Notes: generated from the sequence alone by a model not told the origin. Shown: positions 27,853 through 35,497, counted from the first letter of the stretch. The stretch: 64,000 bases of DNA from Planctomycetaceae bacterium (GCA_021732845.1 JAKFUF010000008.1:1-64000); one strand, 5' to 3'. Made by a program: numbers and translations.

Positions 27853-28842
27853 TCACATCGCCCGTGCGGCCAGCGCGTCCAGCGGCACGAGTTTGGCCCG
27901 GTTGCCGGCCTTGGCGACGAGGTCGCAGATCAGTTCCACCGCTTTGAACTGGGGGTCGGCAACACCCAAGCACGATGGGTGGGCGAGAAAGTCGAACGTG
28001 GCTCCGTTGTCGATACACCAGGTGACCGCCTGCCGGATCGCCTCGAGAAAATCTTCCAGCGGCCAGCGCCCCGAGCGAAAGGCGTTGATGTCGCTGACGG
28101 GGCTCATGGGGATTTCGACGAGTCCGGTGGGATACACGAATGGCTGAGCCGCCGCCTGCGCGGCGACAATTCCCTTGTAGATCTCGGGCGTGGCTCGTTC
28201 TCCCGGCTTGGACATCGGGTGTGACGGATAGCGGCAACTGGCCCATTTGAAACCAGCATTGAGGATCATCTTTTGGACATCCTCACGGCCCTTCAGGCCC
28301 TCGGCGAAGCCACCCGGCGTGCGAAAACCGGCGGGGTCGACGCCCAGCCGGGTCTTGATCGCTTCCGACGCCATGGCGATGTTGTCGGCGATGACCTCCT
28401 GAGGTGGCCGGCCGCGCATCAACCACGGCGCGCGTTTGAAGCGGAATTGAACCTCTTCAGGTTTGGTCGCCAGCACGTACACATGATCGTATGTGTGGTT
28501 TCCCACTGGGTGGCCGTCAGCGATGATCGCCTTAAGCCACGCCACGTCCTCCTGCTCCAGCACGCGGGCCACCGAGAAGCAGTGGATCACGCCCCCCTTT
28601 TCCTTGACGCGGCGGCAGGCCTCGACCGTATAGTCCTTCGTGGCCGCGTCGAGGTTTCCCTTCTCGTAGTCCCAGTGCGTCGTTTCCCACTGGGGAAAGT
28701 TGCGGCTCATTTCCAGGTCGAGCGTGATCGAGATCAGTGCCGGCTTGGCATCTTCGGCTTTCAGCATTCGGCTGGCGGCGAGAACCCCCGCGGCAGTGCT
28801 TCCCAAAAATGCCCGCCGTGTCACGATGCCCGGAATGGTCAC
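27853..28842 (-). CDS. Polysaccharide deacetylase-like protein with Tat-type signal
   Basis: The 329-residue protein starts at a GTG preceded by aaggag. An N-terminal signal contains Thr-Arg-Arg-Ala-Phe-Leu-Gly-Ser, typical of Tat export. The NodB-type carbohydrate esterase fold is indicated by Ile-Thr-Leu-Asp-Leu-Glu (catalytic Asp region) and His-Thr-Tyr-Asp-His, whose two histidines would bind zinc. Gly-Phe-Arg-Thr-Pro-Gly-Gly follows as the third motif, and Phe-Leu-Ala-His-Pro near the C-terminus supplies the last histidine. Such enzymes remove acetyl groups from cell-surface or dietary sugars; the substrate here is unknown. It is divergent from the aminotransferase at 29041. Confidence 0.87.
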   Translation of the reverse strand: MTIPGIVTRRAFLGSTAAGVLAASRMLKAEDAKPALISITLDLEMSRNFPQWETTHWDYEKGNLDAATKDYTVEACRRVKEKGGVIHCFSVARVLEQEDVAWLKAIIADGHPVGNHTYDHVYVLATKPEEVQFRFKRAPWLMRGRPPQEVIADNIAMASEAIKTRLGVDPAGFRTPGGFAEGLKGREDVQKMILNAGFKWASCRYPSHPMSKPGERATPEIYKGIVAAQAAAQPFVYPTGLVEIPMSPVSDINAFRSGRWPLEDFLEAIRQAVTWCIDNGATFDFLAHPSCLGVADPQFKAVELICDLVAKAGNRAKLVPLDALAARAM

Positions 28843-28951
28843 GGAGATGCTCCTTTTCGACAGCCAAGAAAGTCGTTGCTCTAGCAGACATTCGATGCGG
28901 CCAGACGAAAAACTCGATTCGCGCCAGCTCGCCGAAAGCCATAATACTGTG

Positions 28952-28973
28952 AAATCTGGATTAAATCTGGATT
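28952..28973. repeat. Tandem pair of 11-base repeats in a divergent promoter region
   Basis: aaatctggatt occurs twice in direct succession, in the 198-base gap between the deacetylase (minus) and aminotransferase (plus) starts. It could be a regulator site or just a short slippage repeat. Confidence 0.4.
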
Positions 28974-29040
28974 CTGAATTTAAGATCATCACTCGAAACT
29001 TCACAACGGTGCAACGCACCTCACGCTGGTAACCGCCACC

Positions 29041-30204
29041 ATGACCGATCCCGAACAGCTCTGGCCCATTCGCCCGGGCGTGACCTATTTGAATCATGGA
29101 TCCTGGGGACCGACCCCGTGGTTCGTTCAGCGCGAGCGGCAAAGGTGGAGTGAACGGCTCGCCAGCGAGCCGATGGACTTTTTCCTGCGGGAACACGAAA
29201 CCGCTCTGGATGGCGCGCGGGCCAGGCTTGCGAAGTTCATTGGCGCCAAGCCACACAATCTGGCCTTCGTCGACAACGCCACGTTCGGCATGAACGTGGT
29301 CGCCGCGAACGTGCGGGTCGGAGCGGGTGACGAGATTCTCGCGACGGATCATGAATACGGCGCGGTTCTGCGACTATGGCGGCAGACCTGCCAGCAGACG
29401 GGTGCGACCGTCCGCATCGCTCGCCTGCCCGAGCAGTTCACCACGGCGGAGGCCCTGCTTGACACACTTTTCGCCCAGGTCACTCCCCAAACGAAACTGC
29501 TGGTCGTGAGCCACATCGCTTCGCCGACAGCCGTCCTGTTCCCCGTGGCGGCGATTTGTCAGCGGGCGGCGAAACAGGGTCTCAGCGTCTGCATCGATGG
29601 CGCGCATGCCCCCGCAGCGGTTGATATTCAATTGGAAAAACTCAACTGCGACTACTACGTCGCCAGTTGCCACAAGTGGCTCAGCGCGCCGTTGGGTTCT
29701 GGGTTCCTGTACGTGCATCCGCGTCGGCAGCGGGCGGTTGAGCCACGGGTGGTGAGCTGGGGGAACAGCCTCGGCGGGCGGCCGTCCAACTGGGTGGACG
29801 AGTTTCACTGGGCGGGCACGCGCGATCCGGCGTCGTTCCTGGCCGTGGGGGCAGCGGTTGAGTTTCTGGAGAACGCTGGTGTGGAACGCTTCCGCCAGCA
29901 TTCGCGCGACCTGATCCGCTACGCCCGCCAGCAGATCTCGTCCTGGACGGGGCTGGAGCCCACGGTTCCGGAAGAGGGCTGGACGGGTACGATGATCGCC
30001 CTGCCGCTCCCCGCGGCCGTCGGACCTCCCTTGGAGGTGCATTCCCACCAGTTGCAGCAGCAATTGTGGCACGAACATCAGATCGAGGTGCCGATCGTCA
30101 ACTGGCACGACAAGCGCTGGCTGCGGGTCTCGGCGCACCTCTACAATGACTCGGGCGACATCGACCGGTTGCTGTTGGCGCTGAAGAAGACCGTGGGCGT
30201 GTGA
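29041..30204 (+). CDS. Class V aminotransferase (isopenicillin N epimerase-like)
   Basis: The 387-residue cytoplasmic enzyme belongs to the PLP-dependent class V family. It opens with Tyr-Leu-Asn-His-Gly-Ser-Trp-Gly, the substrate-loop motif of the isopenicillin N epimerase-like branch. Asp-His-Glu-Tyr-Gly-Ala-Val and Ile-Asp-Gly-Ala-His-Ala-Pro contain the residues that hold the PLP ring, and Ala-Ser-Cys-His-Lys-Trp-Leu carries the Schiff-base lysine. The C-terminal Trp-Leu-Arg-Val-Ser-Ala-His-Leu-Tyr-Asn matches the family's carboxylate-binding arginine. The branch includes epimerases, desulfurases and aminotransferases, so the reaction is not settled. No ribosome site is clear upstream. 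Confidence 0.9.
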   Translation: MTDPEQLWPIRPGVTYLNHGSWGPTPWFVQRERQRWSERLASEPMDFFLREHETALDGARARLAKFIGAKPHNLAFVDNATFGMNVVAANVRVGAGDEILATDHEYGAVLRLWRQTCQQTGATVRIARLPEQFTTAEALLDTLFAQVTPQTKLLVVSHIASPTAVLFPVAAICQRAAKQGLSVCIDGAHAPAAVDIQLEKLNCDYYVASCHKWLSAPLGSGFLYVHPRRQRAVEPRVVSWGNSLGGRPSNWVDEFHWAGTRDPASFLAVGAAVEFLENAGVERFRQHSRDLIRYARQQISSWTGLEPTVPEEGWTGTMIALPLPAAVGPPLEVHSHQLQQQLWHEHQIEVPIVNWHDKRWLRVSAHLYNDSGDIDRLLLALKKTVGV

Positions 30205-30351
30205 GTCCGGTGGGCGGCTGGAGGGGACATTCGGTTCGGTTCGCCCTTTATGACTTCGACAAAGTTGTGCGCGACCGTATCATGTGGCTCACATTCCGCG
30301 CTCACGTCATCGCTTCCTTCATCCTGGCGTGGAAAATCTTGAGGTCGCTTC

Positions 30352-31830
30352 ATGCTCTGTATCGCCGTGGCTCCCGAGTCCCGCCAGTTGGGCAGAGTGG
30401 ACTTGTTCAATGCCTCAATGCTTGCCGACATCATTGAGCTGCGGCTGGACCGGCTGCACAAGGAACCAGACATCAAGGAGATGCTGGAAGGGGTCAGCAA
30501 GCCGATCCTGATTTCCTGCCGGCGGAAATCCGACGGCGGGGCGTGGGAAGGCAGCGAAGACGAGCGGATGACGCTGCTGCGGCAGGGAATTCTCGCCGGC
30601 CCGGCCTATGTCGAGCTGGAATTGGACGTGGCCGACAAGGTGCCGCGCTTCGGCAAGACCCAGCGCGTCGTCAGCTATACCCAAATGCAAAAGCCACTCT
30701 CGGGATTGGAGCCGATCTTGGAGCAGGCGGCCAAGGCCAAGGCCGACGTGGTGAAGCTGGTCGGCCCCACGCCCACGCTCGATGCCGCCTGGCCGCTGCT
30801 GGCGACGGTCACCAAAAAGCGGACGCTGCCTGTGGTGGGCATGGGACTCGGCCGACCGGGCACGACTTTCTCGCTGCTGGGCCGCCGGTATGGCGCACCC
30901 TGGATCTATGCCGCGCTGGAGAAGGGGCTGGAGGCGTATGAAGGTCAGTCCACGGTGACGGAACTTGATGAAGTCTATCACTGGAAGGCGATCAACACGC
31001 AGACGAAGTTCATCGCCGTAACCGGCTTCGACGAGTGTGCCACGCTGCGGGTGAAGGTGCTGAATGCCGGGTTCGCGCATCATCAGATGAACACCCGCTG
31101 CCTGCCTTTGGAACTGGGGATCAGTGAGAAGATCGGCCAGATGCTGGACGCGCTGCATTGCCCGGTGATCGTTGGCAACCCGCGGATGGGCGAGCGGATG
31201 CTGAACCTCGCTTCGGATATTGAAGAGCCCGCGCGCGTCGCCCAATACTCCGATCTCGTCGTCAAACAGAAGGACAGTTGGCATGCGCTCAACACGCTGT
31301 GGCGGGCCACGCTGCGCTCCATTGAAACGGCACTGGGTGCCAAAACCGCCGAGGACCGACCGCTCGACAAGCGCAATGTGTTCGTGATCGGCGCTGGCGG
31401 ACCCGCCAAAGGCGTGGCTTACGGAATCCAAAAGCGCAAGGGGATGATCAGCATCACCGCCGCCGACAACAGCGAGGCCCAAATGGCCGCCTCACAGTTC
31501 GGTGCCCGCTTCGTGCCCATCGCCAACATGTATGACACGCTGTGTGATGTCGTCGTCATCACGGAAGCCTACTCCATGGATGAAGGCGACGCTGCCCTGG
31601 GCGTGCGGCTCAATCCCAGCTTCCTCCGCCCACACATGCTGGTCACCGACCTCAGCCGCCTGCCACTCGAAACCAACCTCGTCCGGGAAGCCCGCCTGCG
31701 TGGCTGCAAACTCCTGGACCCCCGCGCGGTCTTCTGCGAGCACATGCAGTCGGTGTTCAAGACCATCAGCGGGAAGGAGCTGCCACTGGATGTGGCGATG
31801 GGGGCGCTGGGCGAGCCACAGGTGGGATGA
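30352..31830 (+). CDS. AroD-AroE-like fusion with altered active sites in both halves
   Basis: The 492-residue protein joins a type I 3-dehydroquinate dehydratase-like domain (1-215) to a shikimate dehydrogenase-like domain (220-480). The first half keeps Ile-Glu-Leu-Arg-Leu-Asp (28-33) and the Schiff-base lysine in Val-Val-Lys-Leu-Val (Lys135). However, the catalytic histidine expected in Ser-Tyr-His is Thr110 (Ser-Tyr-Thr-Gln-Met). The second half keeps the nucleotide-binding Gly-Ala-Gly-Gly-Pro-Ala-Lys-Gly (347-354), but the shikimate-binding Ser-Leu-Ser-Pro-x-x-His-Asn is replaced by Asp-Glu-Cys-Ala-Thr-Leu-Arg-Val (about 227-234). The catalytic lysine of Asn-Val-Thr-Val-Pro-Phe-Lys is not found either. 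The start has a ttgaggt ribosome site. Whether it works in the shikimate pathway or has another role is open. Confidence 0.88.
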   Translation: MLCIAVAPESRQLGRVDLFNASMLADIIELRLDRLHKEPDIKEMLEGVSKPILISCRRKSDGGAWEGSEDERMTLLRQGILAGPAYVELELDVADKVPRFGKTQRVVSYTQMQKPLSGLEPILEQAAKAKADVVKLVGPTPTLDAAWPLLATVTKKRTLPVVGMGLGRPGTTFSLLGRRYGAPWIYAALEKGLEAYEGQSTVTELDEVYHWKAINTQTKFIAVTGFDECATLRVKVLNAGFAHHQMNTRCLPLELGISEKIGQMLDALHCPVIVGNPRMGERMLNLASDIEEPARVAQYSDLVVKQKDSWHALNTLWRATLRSIETALGAKTAEDRPLDKRNVFVIGAGGPAKGVAYGIQKRKGMISITAADNSEAQMAASQFGARFVPIANMYDTLCDVVVITEAYSMDEGDAALGVRLNPSFLRPHMLVTDLSRLPLETNLVREARLRGCKLLDPRAVFCEHMQSVFKTISGKELPLDVAMGALGEPQVG

Positions 31831-31939
31831 AACGGGGCGATTTTCGACATGTCCTTCCCAAATCCACGAAGCAGGGAGGGGTGATGGCCGCCTGGCTGGG
31901 GAAAAGTGCAGGGTCGTCCAATCACTCCGCGCCTGGGCT

Positions 31940-31958
31940 CGAGTCACGGAGTGACTCG
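31940..31958. repeat. Copy 1 of the GAGTCAC palindrome
   Basis: cgagtcac-gga-gtgactcg forms an 8-base stem with a 3-base loop and is followed by tcgactttgtag. The same stem plus similar flanks occurs at 35140-35158, and in reverse orientation at 34955-34973. Confidence 0.75.
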
Positions 31959-31965
31959 TCGACTT

Positions 31966-32058
31966 TGTAGCGGCTGGGCGCAAGCCCTCCGGTGAACGGT
32001 CACGACCGCCCGGAGCGCCGGAAATCCATCACCGGACGGCTCGCGCCGCGCCGCTACA
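31966..32058. repeat. Inverted repeat of 93 bases, 30-base arms
   Basis: The arm 31966-31995 (tgtagcggctgggcg...) and the reverse complement of 32029-32058 agree at 26 of 30 positions. The loop is about 33 bases and contains a second G/C-rich pairing. One arm of the same family occurs alone at 1849-1877. Confidence 0.75.
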
Positions 32059-32435
32059 GGAGCGCGGACGAACCATCCCGACCCCACCGAGTTCACCGCG
32101 GTGGTCAACGGGCCTTCGCACTACGCCGCGCGTGCCGACACACCGACATTCACGGGATCAACGACCATTGCACGCGGGAGCCTGGGCATAACGCTGAAAC
32201 CACCTTCGAGAACGAAGCTGCGGAGAACATTTTGCCAAAGATAATTGACGATTGGATCCAAAGTCTATAAACAATAGGTGGCACACTCCTCTTGCACCTT
32301 TCACTCCTATTGCACACTCCTATTGGGGGGGCACACCTCTGCTAATGGTGCTTGGAATCCGTAAGGTACTGAATACACCTTCACGATCTTTCTTCGCCGC
32401 AAACGTATCCGGCGCGAAACAGGGAAAGAGGCAGT

Positions 32436-33479
32436 ATGACTAGCAGGTTTGTCCGCCGCGCGGCGATTTTCATTCTGCTTATGGCAATGTGCCTCGGCTG
32501 CGTTCCCCAAGCCCCCTCGGGATCGACCTCGTCCGGTGACAAGTGGAAGTCGGACTACACGGAGTATCATCGCCTTCTCAATGAGGAAGCAGCCGACGCC
32601 TTGTCGGTTGCGCTGTATAATGGCCAACCAAAGACCAATCGAAAGCTGACGTCGGACGCCGCAGGGCTGAACGTCTATGCCGAACAGGTTGGAGCTGGTG
32701 TGATTCCTCGAACCATTGGGTTAATGCACTTGCACGATCAGGCGACGGTTACCTGGAATGCAAAATTCAATGGGTTCAAGAAGCCTGCCGAAATCGATTT
32801 CGACCTGCCCACGCTTGGCATGCCATTTGAGACCCAATCCTTCCGTTGCGCAAAAGAATTGATCCCGCATTGGAACTCCGTCCCGCGGGGGACGATGGTC
32901 GTTTTTCAGGGAAAGATCAGCATATTCCCCGGCCGCGAGTCTCCAAACGTTCCCTATCGCGGAATCACGAACAGCAACAATCACATCGTACACTTCTGGA
33001 CGCTGAGCGACGTTCGTCCGATCGACGTTCCAGATGGCAGCGGCGGAGAAACGCTGTCGCGCGAGATCAGCGAAGCTTACGATTCGCTATGGAACGCCGC
33101 CGATCAATTCAGGAGAGGAGGCGACTTTGAGCTTCTGGACCGTTTTCTGGAAAGCGACAAAAGCCTCGGAACGCGCACCGTCGTCGGGCAGCATCGGCCC
33201 CCCGTCGTGGGGGCTTATATCGATCCCGAGCATTCCGCCACCACCATCGTGAAGGAGTTGATACGCAACGGTAACCAAACTCATCCAACCAAGAATTGGA
33301 TGCTCCGCGCCGTCGCCATCCAAACGGTCGTCCTGGACCGCACACGGACGGAAGAGTTTTCCGAGAAAGCCGTAACTGATCTCTTGGCTGCCGTGGCGAA
33401 TCGGGATGGCGAATCCGACGAGTTGCGCTCGATCGCTCGACGGGCGCTCGAACTGCTTGCGAAAAATCCGGCAAATTAA
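32436..33479 (+). CDS. Predicted lipoprotein of unknown function
   Basis: The 347-residue protein has a lipoprotein signal: basic start, hydrophobic core, and Met-Cys-Leu-Gly-Cys with the lipidated cysteine at residue 25. The mature part starts with a Ser/Pro-rich linker and is otherwise a soluble domain with no family I recognise. Its middle carries an ordered stretch (Thr-Val-Thr-Trp-Asn-Ala-Lys-Phe-Asn) that looks like beta strands, and the last 90 residues are helical, resembling HEAT-like pairs. The ATG is well placed after gaaagaggc. It stands isolated in the repeat-rich island, just upstream of a duplicated aroDE tail. Confidence 0.75.
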   Translation: MTSRFVRRAAIFILLMAMCLGCVPQAPSGSTSSGDKWKSDYTEYHRLLNEEAADALSVALYNGQPKTNRKLTSDAAGLNVYAEQVGAGVIPRTIGLMHLHDQATVTWNAKFNGFKKPAEIDFDLPTLGMPFETQSFRCAKELIPHWNSVPRGTMVVFQGKISIFPGRESPNVPYRGITNSNNHIVHFWTLSDVRPIDVPDGSGGETLSREISEAYDSLWNAADQFRRGGDFELLDRFLESDKSLGTRTVVGQHRPPVVGAYIDPEHSATTIVKELIRNGNQTHPTKNWMLRAVAIQTVVLDRTRTEEFSEKAVTDLLAAVANRDGESDELRSIARRALELLAKNPAN

Positions 33480-33499
33480 GGTCTCGGTGATGATCGGGG

Positions 33500-33556
33500 G
33501 AGGAACTGCCGCTGGAGGTGGCGATGGGGGCGCTGGGAGAGCCACTGGAGGGATGA
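33500..33556 (+). pseudogene. Duplicated 3' end of the aroDE-like gene
   Basis: These 57 bases match the last 57 bases of the aroDE-like gene (31774-31830) at 50 positions, without gaps and including the TGA stop. The encoded end reads Glu-Leu-Pro-Leu-Glu-Val-Ala-Met-Gly-Ala-Leu-Gly-Glu-Pro-Leu-Glu-Gly, against Glu-Leu-Pro-Leu-Asp-Val-Ala-Met-Gly-Ala-Leu-Gly-Glu-Pro-Gln-Val-Gly in the gene. The differences fall partly at third codon positions. Sequence before it does not continue the match, so this is a leftover of a duplication or of a second, lost gene copy. Confidence 0.8.
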
Positions 33557-33598
33557 TCAAGCGGTAGAACCCAACGCGTGGTTCTGGCAGGGTCAGAG

Positions 33599-33901
33599 GT
33601 GCCGCTGGGCTGGGCCTCGAACCGTGGTTGCCTGCCGCTGACCCAGTCCGAATACCTGCAACTGCTCGACTAGACCGGCCGCCAGATCCGCCGCGACAAG
33701 CGCGGGAACATCCCTCCCAACCTCGCCCCGATCGTTCTGCGTCTGGGCATCCACGCCGACTAGTGGCTGCACCTGGTCTCGCACTACGGCAAGCTCTTTC
33801 GCTCCGCCGCCGGCCGCCCCGCCAGCCTGGAGGAAGAAGCCACGCGCCGGGAAAAGCGCTGGCTTCAAGGCAGCGCGTGGGCGCGACAGGTCTTCGCGTA
33901 G
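33599..33901 (+). pseudogene. C-terminal remnant of a REP-associated-type transposase
   Basis: One frame runs for 101 codons to TAG 33899-33901, interrupted by TAG at 33671-33673 and at 33761-33763. The reading matches the C-terminal part of a planctomycete protein family that I recall as Y1/REP-associated transposase-like: Leu-Gln-Leu-Leu-Asp-(stop)-Thr-Gly-Arg-Gln, Asp-Lys-Arg-Gly-Asn-Ile-Pro-Pro-Asn-Leu-Ala-Pro-Ile, Leu-Phe-Arg-Ser-Ala-Ala-Gly-Arg-Pro-Ala-Ser and Arg-Trp-Leu-Gln-Gly. The first stop fits TGG to TAG at a conserved Trp. The N-terminal catalytic part is absent, so the remnant cannot move DNA. The family assignment is from memory and should be checked. Confidence 0.65.
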
Positions 33902-34081
33902 TTAGGCGCTGCGGCAGTCCCAACCCAAATGCCGCATCGCCGTTCGCGCTGACGGTCCGTCCAATGCGGTTTTGAACACGGAGCGTGCTCAAGTCCTTTC
34001 GGCGGAGCGAAAGGCGACACCCATCCGCCCACTCGCGGATGGCCTGCAAACATAGGAATTAGAAAAAACTTAAATTAACTA

Positions 34082-34110
34082 TTGACATGCATTCCGGCCG
34101 GCGGTACAAT
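34082..34110 (+). promoter_or_regulatory. Near-consensus sigma-70 promoter
   Basis: TTGACA (34082-34087) and TACAAT (34105-34110) are separated by exactly 17 bases. This differs from the vegetative consensus by one base in the -10 box. Transcription would begin near 34117, about 40 bases before the ATG at 34158. Such a strong match is rare in this window and implies constitutive expression of the two genes that follow. Confidence 0.7.
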
Positions 34111-34157
34111 TATTGGATCGAGCGTACATCATTCGACAGGATCTGAGGCAGACGGCC

Positions 34158-35012
34158 ATGAGCGGTTGCACTTCCCATGAGAGAGCGGATGCGGGCGTTT
34201 CCCTGGAACAGCAGGTGGCGGAGGGGCGCGGGCGGAAGCAGCGCAGCGACTGCAAGGTGACCGATGCGCAGATCTATGCAGCGATCGTCTCGAACATGGG
34301 AGTCGTGACGTATGCGGCTGTCGCTCTGGGGATCCTCCGGCCGACGCTTTACCGGCGGATCGAGCGCGCGCCGCAACTGAAGGCGTGTCTGGGCGCGGCG
34401 CGGGCGGTGATGGTCCGCATCGCCTGGGAGCAGCTCGACAAGGCACTGGACGCCAGTGCCCGCTGGGCGGTCATTTTCGTTTTCAGCCGCATGCATGGGG
34501 TCCCGATCACGCCACGCTCCTGGCCGAGTGAGTCGTACTCCGCCGAGACTTCGGGGGCTCCGGCACGGCGGAAGCCACGGACTCCACTCGTGGCTCAACC
34601 CGACGCGGCCGACGCGTCGACGCTGCGGCTGGTTCTGGCCCTCGAGAACGGCGAGCCATGGGCGATCAAGTATTGCCTGAGCCACCTGGACCCGAACGGG
34701 CCTTGTGGCGTCAACCAGGTTCGCGGAAGGAATGATGATTCCGCAGCGGAACCCGCCGAGTCGCTGACTGAGGACGATGAGGATCCGCCGGAAGAGATCG
34801 ATCCTGAAGTAGACGCTCACGACCATGAGGTGGCGTCCGGCCATGCCCAGCAGCGCCATGCCATGCTGACGGGCAGGATTCAGCCGCCGCCCGCGCCGCC
34901 TGTCTTGGACGCGGCCCCGCAGACCAGCGCGAACTCCGGGAGTTGCAAAGTAGCCGAGTCACTCCGTGACTCGAACTCGTCCATGAACCGGACGCCGCGG
35001 AGTTCCGGTTGA
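34158..35012 (+). CDS. Unknown protein with Fis-like helix-turn-helix and disordered, repeat-bearing tail
   Basis: The 284-residue product has a basic patch (Gly-Arg-Gly-Arg-Lys-Gln-Arg) and a helix-turn-helix at about 48-70 (Thr-Tyr-Ala-Ala-Val-Ala-Leu-Gly-Ile-Leu-Arg-Pro-Thr-Leu-Tyr-Arg-Arg-Ile), like Fis or phage small-terminase DNA-binding domains. Two similar helical units follow (Leu-Asp-Lys-Ala-Leu-Asp-Ala-Ser-Ala-Arg-Trp-Ala-Val-Ile and Leu-Ala-Leu-Glu-Asn-Gly-Glu-Pro-Trp-Ala-Ile). The last 90 residues are acidic and Pro/Ala-rich, and contain translated palindrome copy 2. The start at 34158 follows the promoter; an in-frame TTG lies at 34113. The stop overlaps the start of the next gene (TGATG). 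DNA binding is likely, but the role is unknown. Confidence 0.65.
   Translation: MSGCTSHERADAGVSLEQQVAEGRGRKQRSDCKVTDAQIYAAIVSNMGVVTYAAVALGILRPTLYRRIERAPQLKACLGAARAVMVRIAWEQLDKALDASARWAVIFVFSRMHGVPITPRSWPSESYSAETSGAPARRKPRTPLVAQPDAADASTLRLVLALENGEPWAIKYCLSHLDPNGPCGVNQVRGRNDDSAAEPAESLTEDDEDPPEEIDPEVDAHDHEVASGHAQQRHAMLTGRIQPPPAPPVLDAAPQTSANSGSCKVAESLRDSNSSMNRTPRSSG
34955..34973. repeat. Copy 2 of the GAGTCAC palindrome, inside a coding frame
   Basis: cgagtcac-tcc-gtgactcg, in reverse orientation compared with copies 1 and 3, lies in the 3' part of the HTH-protein gene and is translated in frame as part of its disordered tail. Confidence 0.75.
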
Positions 35013-35491
35013 TGACCGAACAAGCGTCGCAACCACCAGCCGCGCCGCCTGTCTTGGAAGCGGAACCGCAGGCCGACGGACCATCAAAGACGGCGGAGGC
35101 GCGTCGGAGTGCGTCTACCGGCGTGAACGGGGCGGGGTTCGAGTCACGGAGTGACTCGTCTACTTTGTCACGCGCCACGCAGGAACATCCTGACGGAATC
35201 GTCGCCAGACGTTCGCGTTCTTTTGCGGAGAAAGAGCCGATATTACGCCACCCGAACGGCAACGCTGGCGGCGCGGAGCAGGCCGCGCCGCCTATCCCAG
35301 GCGACGATCGTGACGACGAAGAAACCGACGAACTGTTCCGGCAGATTCGGGAGATGGCGCTCGCGTTTCAGGCCGCGGCCGCGCCGCCTGTCGCCGGGCG
35401 CGCGCCTGTCCAGAAGCCCGATATCGATGAGTTCCGGCGGCTCCTCGAACGGGGAAGAGCCCGCCTGCCACCCGCGCCGCCTGTCACCTAA
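35012..35491 (+). CDS. Unknown low-complexity protein coupled to the HTH protein
   Basis: The 159-residue frame starts at an ATG that shares its first base with the previous stop (TGATG), a classical coupled start. The product is Pro/Ala/Glu/Arg-rich with little predicted fold, except a possible helix Leu-Phe-Arg-Gln-Ile-Arg-Glu-Met-Ala-Leu-Ala-Phe-Gln. It repeats the phrase Ala-Pro-Pro-Val or a close variant about four times, which follows DNA copies of gcgccgcctgtc at 35043, 35285, 35381 and 35474, with one more at 34893 in the upstream gene. It also contains translated palindrome copy 3. I recognise no family. It could be a tail that was once continuous with the upstream protein. Confidence 0.5.
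   Translation: MTEQASQPPAAPPVLEAEPQADGPSKTAEARRSASTGVNGAGFESRSDSSTLSRATQEHPDGIVARRSRSFAEKEPILRHPNGNAGGAEQAAPPIPGDDRDDEETDELFRQIREMALAFQAAAAPPVAGRAPVQKPDIDEFRRLLERGRARLPPAPPVT
35140..35158. repeat. Copy 3 of the GAGTCAC palindrome, inside a coding frame
   Basis: cgagtcac-gga-gtgactcg followed by tctactttgtc, matching copy 1 (31940-31958) in stem, loop and most of the flank. It is read in frame in the 35012 gene. Confidence 0.75.
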
Positions 35492-35497
35492 ATAGCC

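Larger units (their letters stand above)
31831..32435. other. Repeat-rich intergenic region between aroDE-like gene and lipoprotein gene
   Basis: These 605 bases hold a short palindrome (31940-31958), a large inverted repeat (31966-32058) and, at about 32277-32340, an iterated cactcctattg/caatagg segment. In one frame around 32070-32210 a protein-like fragment appears (Asn-His-Pro-Asp-Pro-Thr-Glu-Phe-Thr-Ala-Val-Val-Asn-Gly), with no start and no recognised family. It may be decayed coding sequence. No intact gene is supported. Confidence 0.5.

Noticed and set aside
32070-32210. Protein-like fragment in the repeat-rich gap
   Set aside because: No start and no recognisable family; too short to call as more than possible decayed coding sequence.
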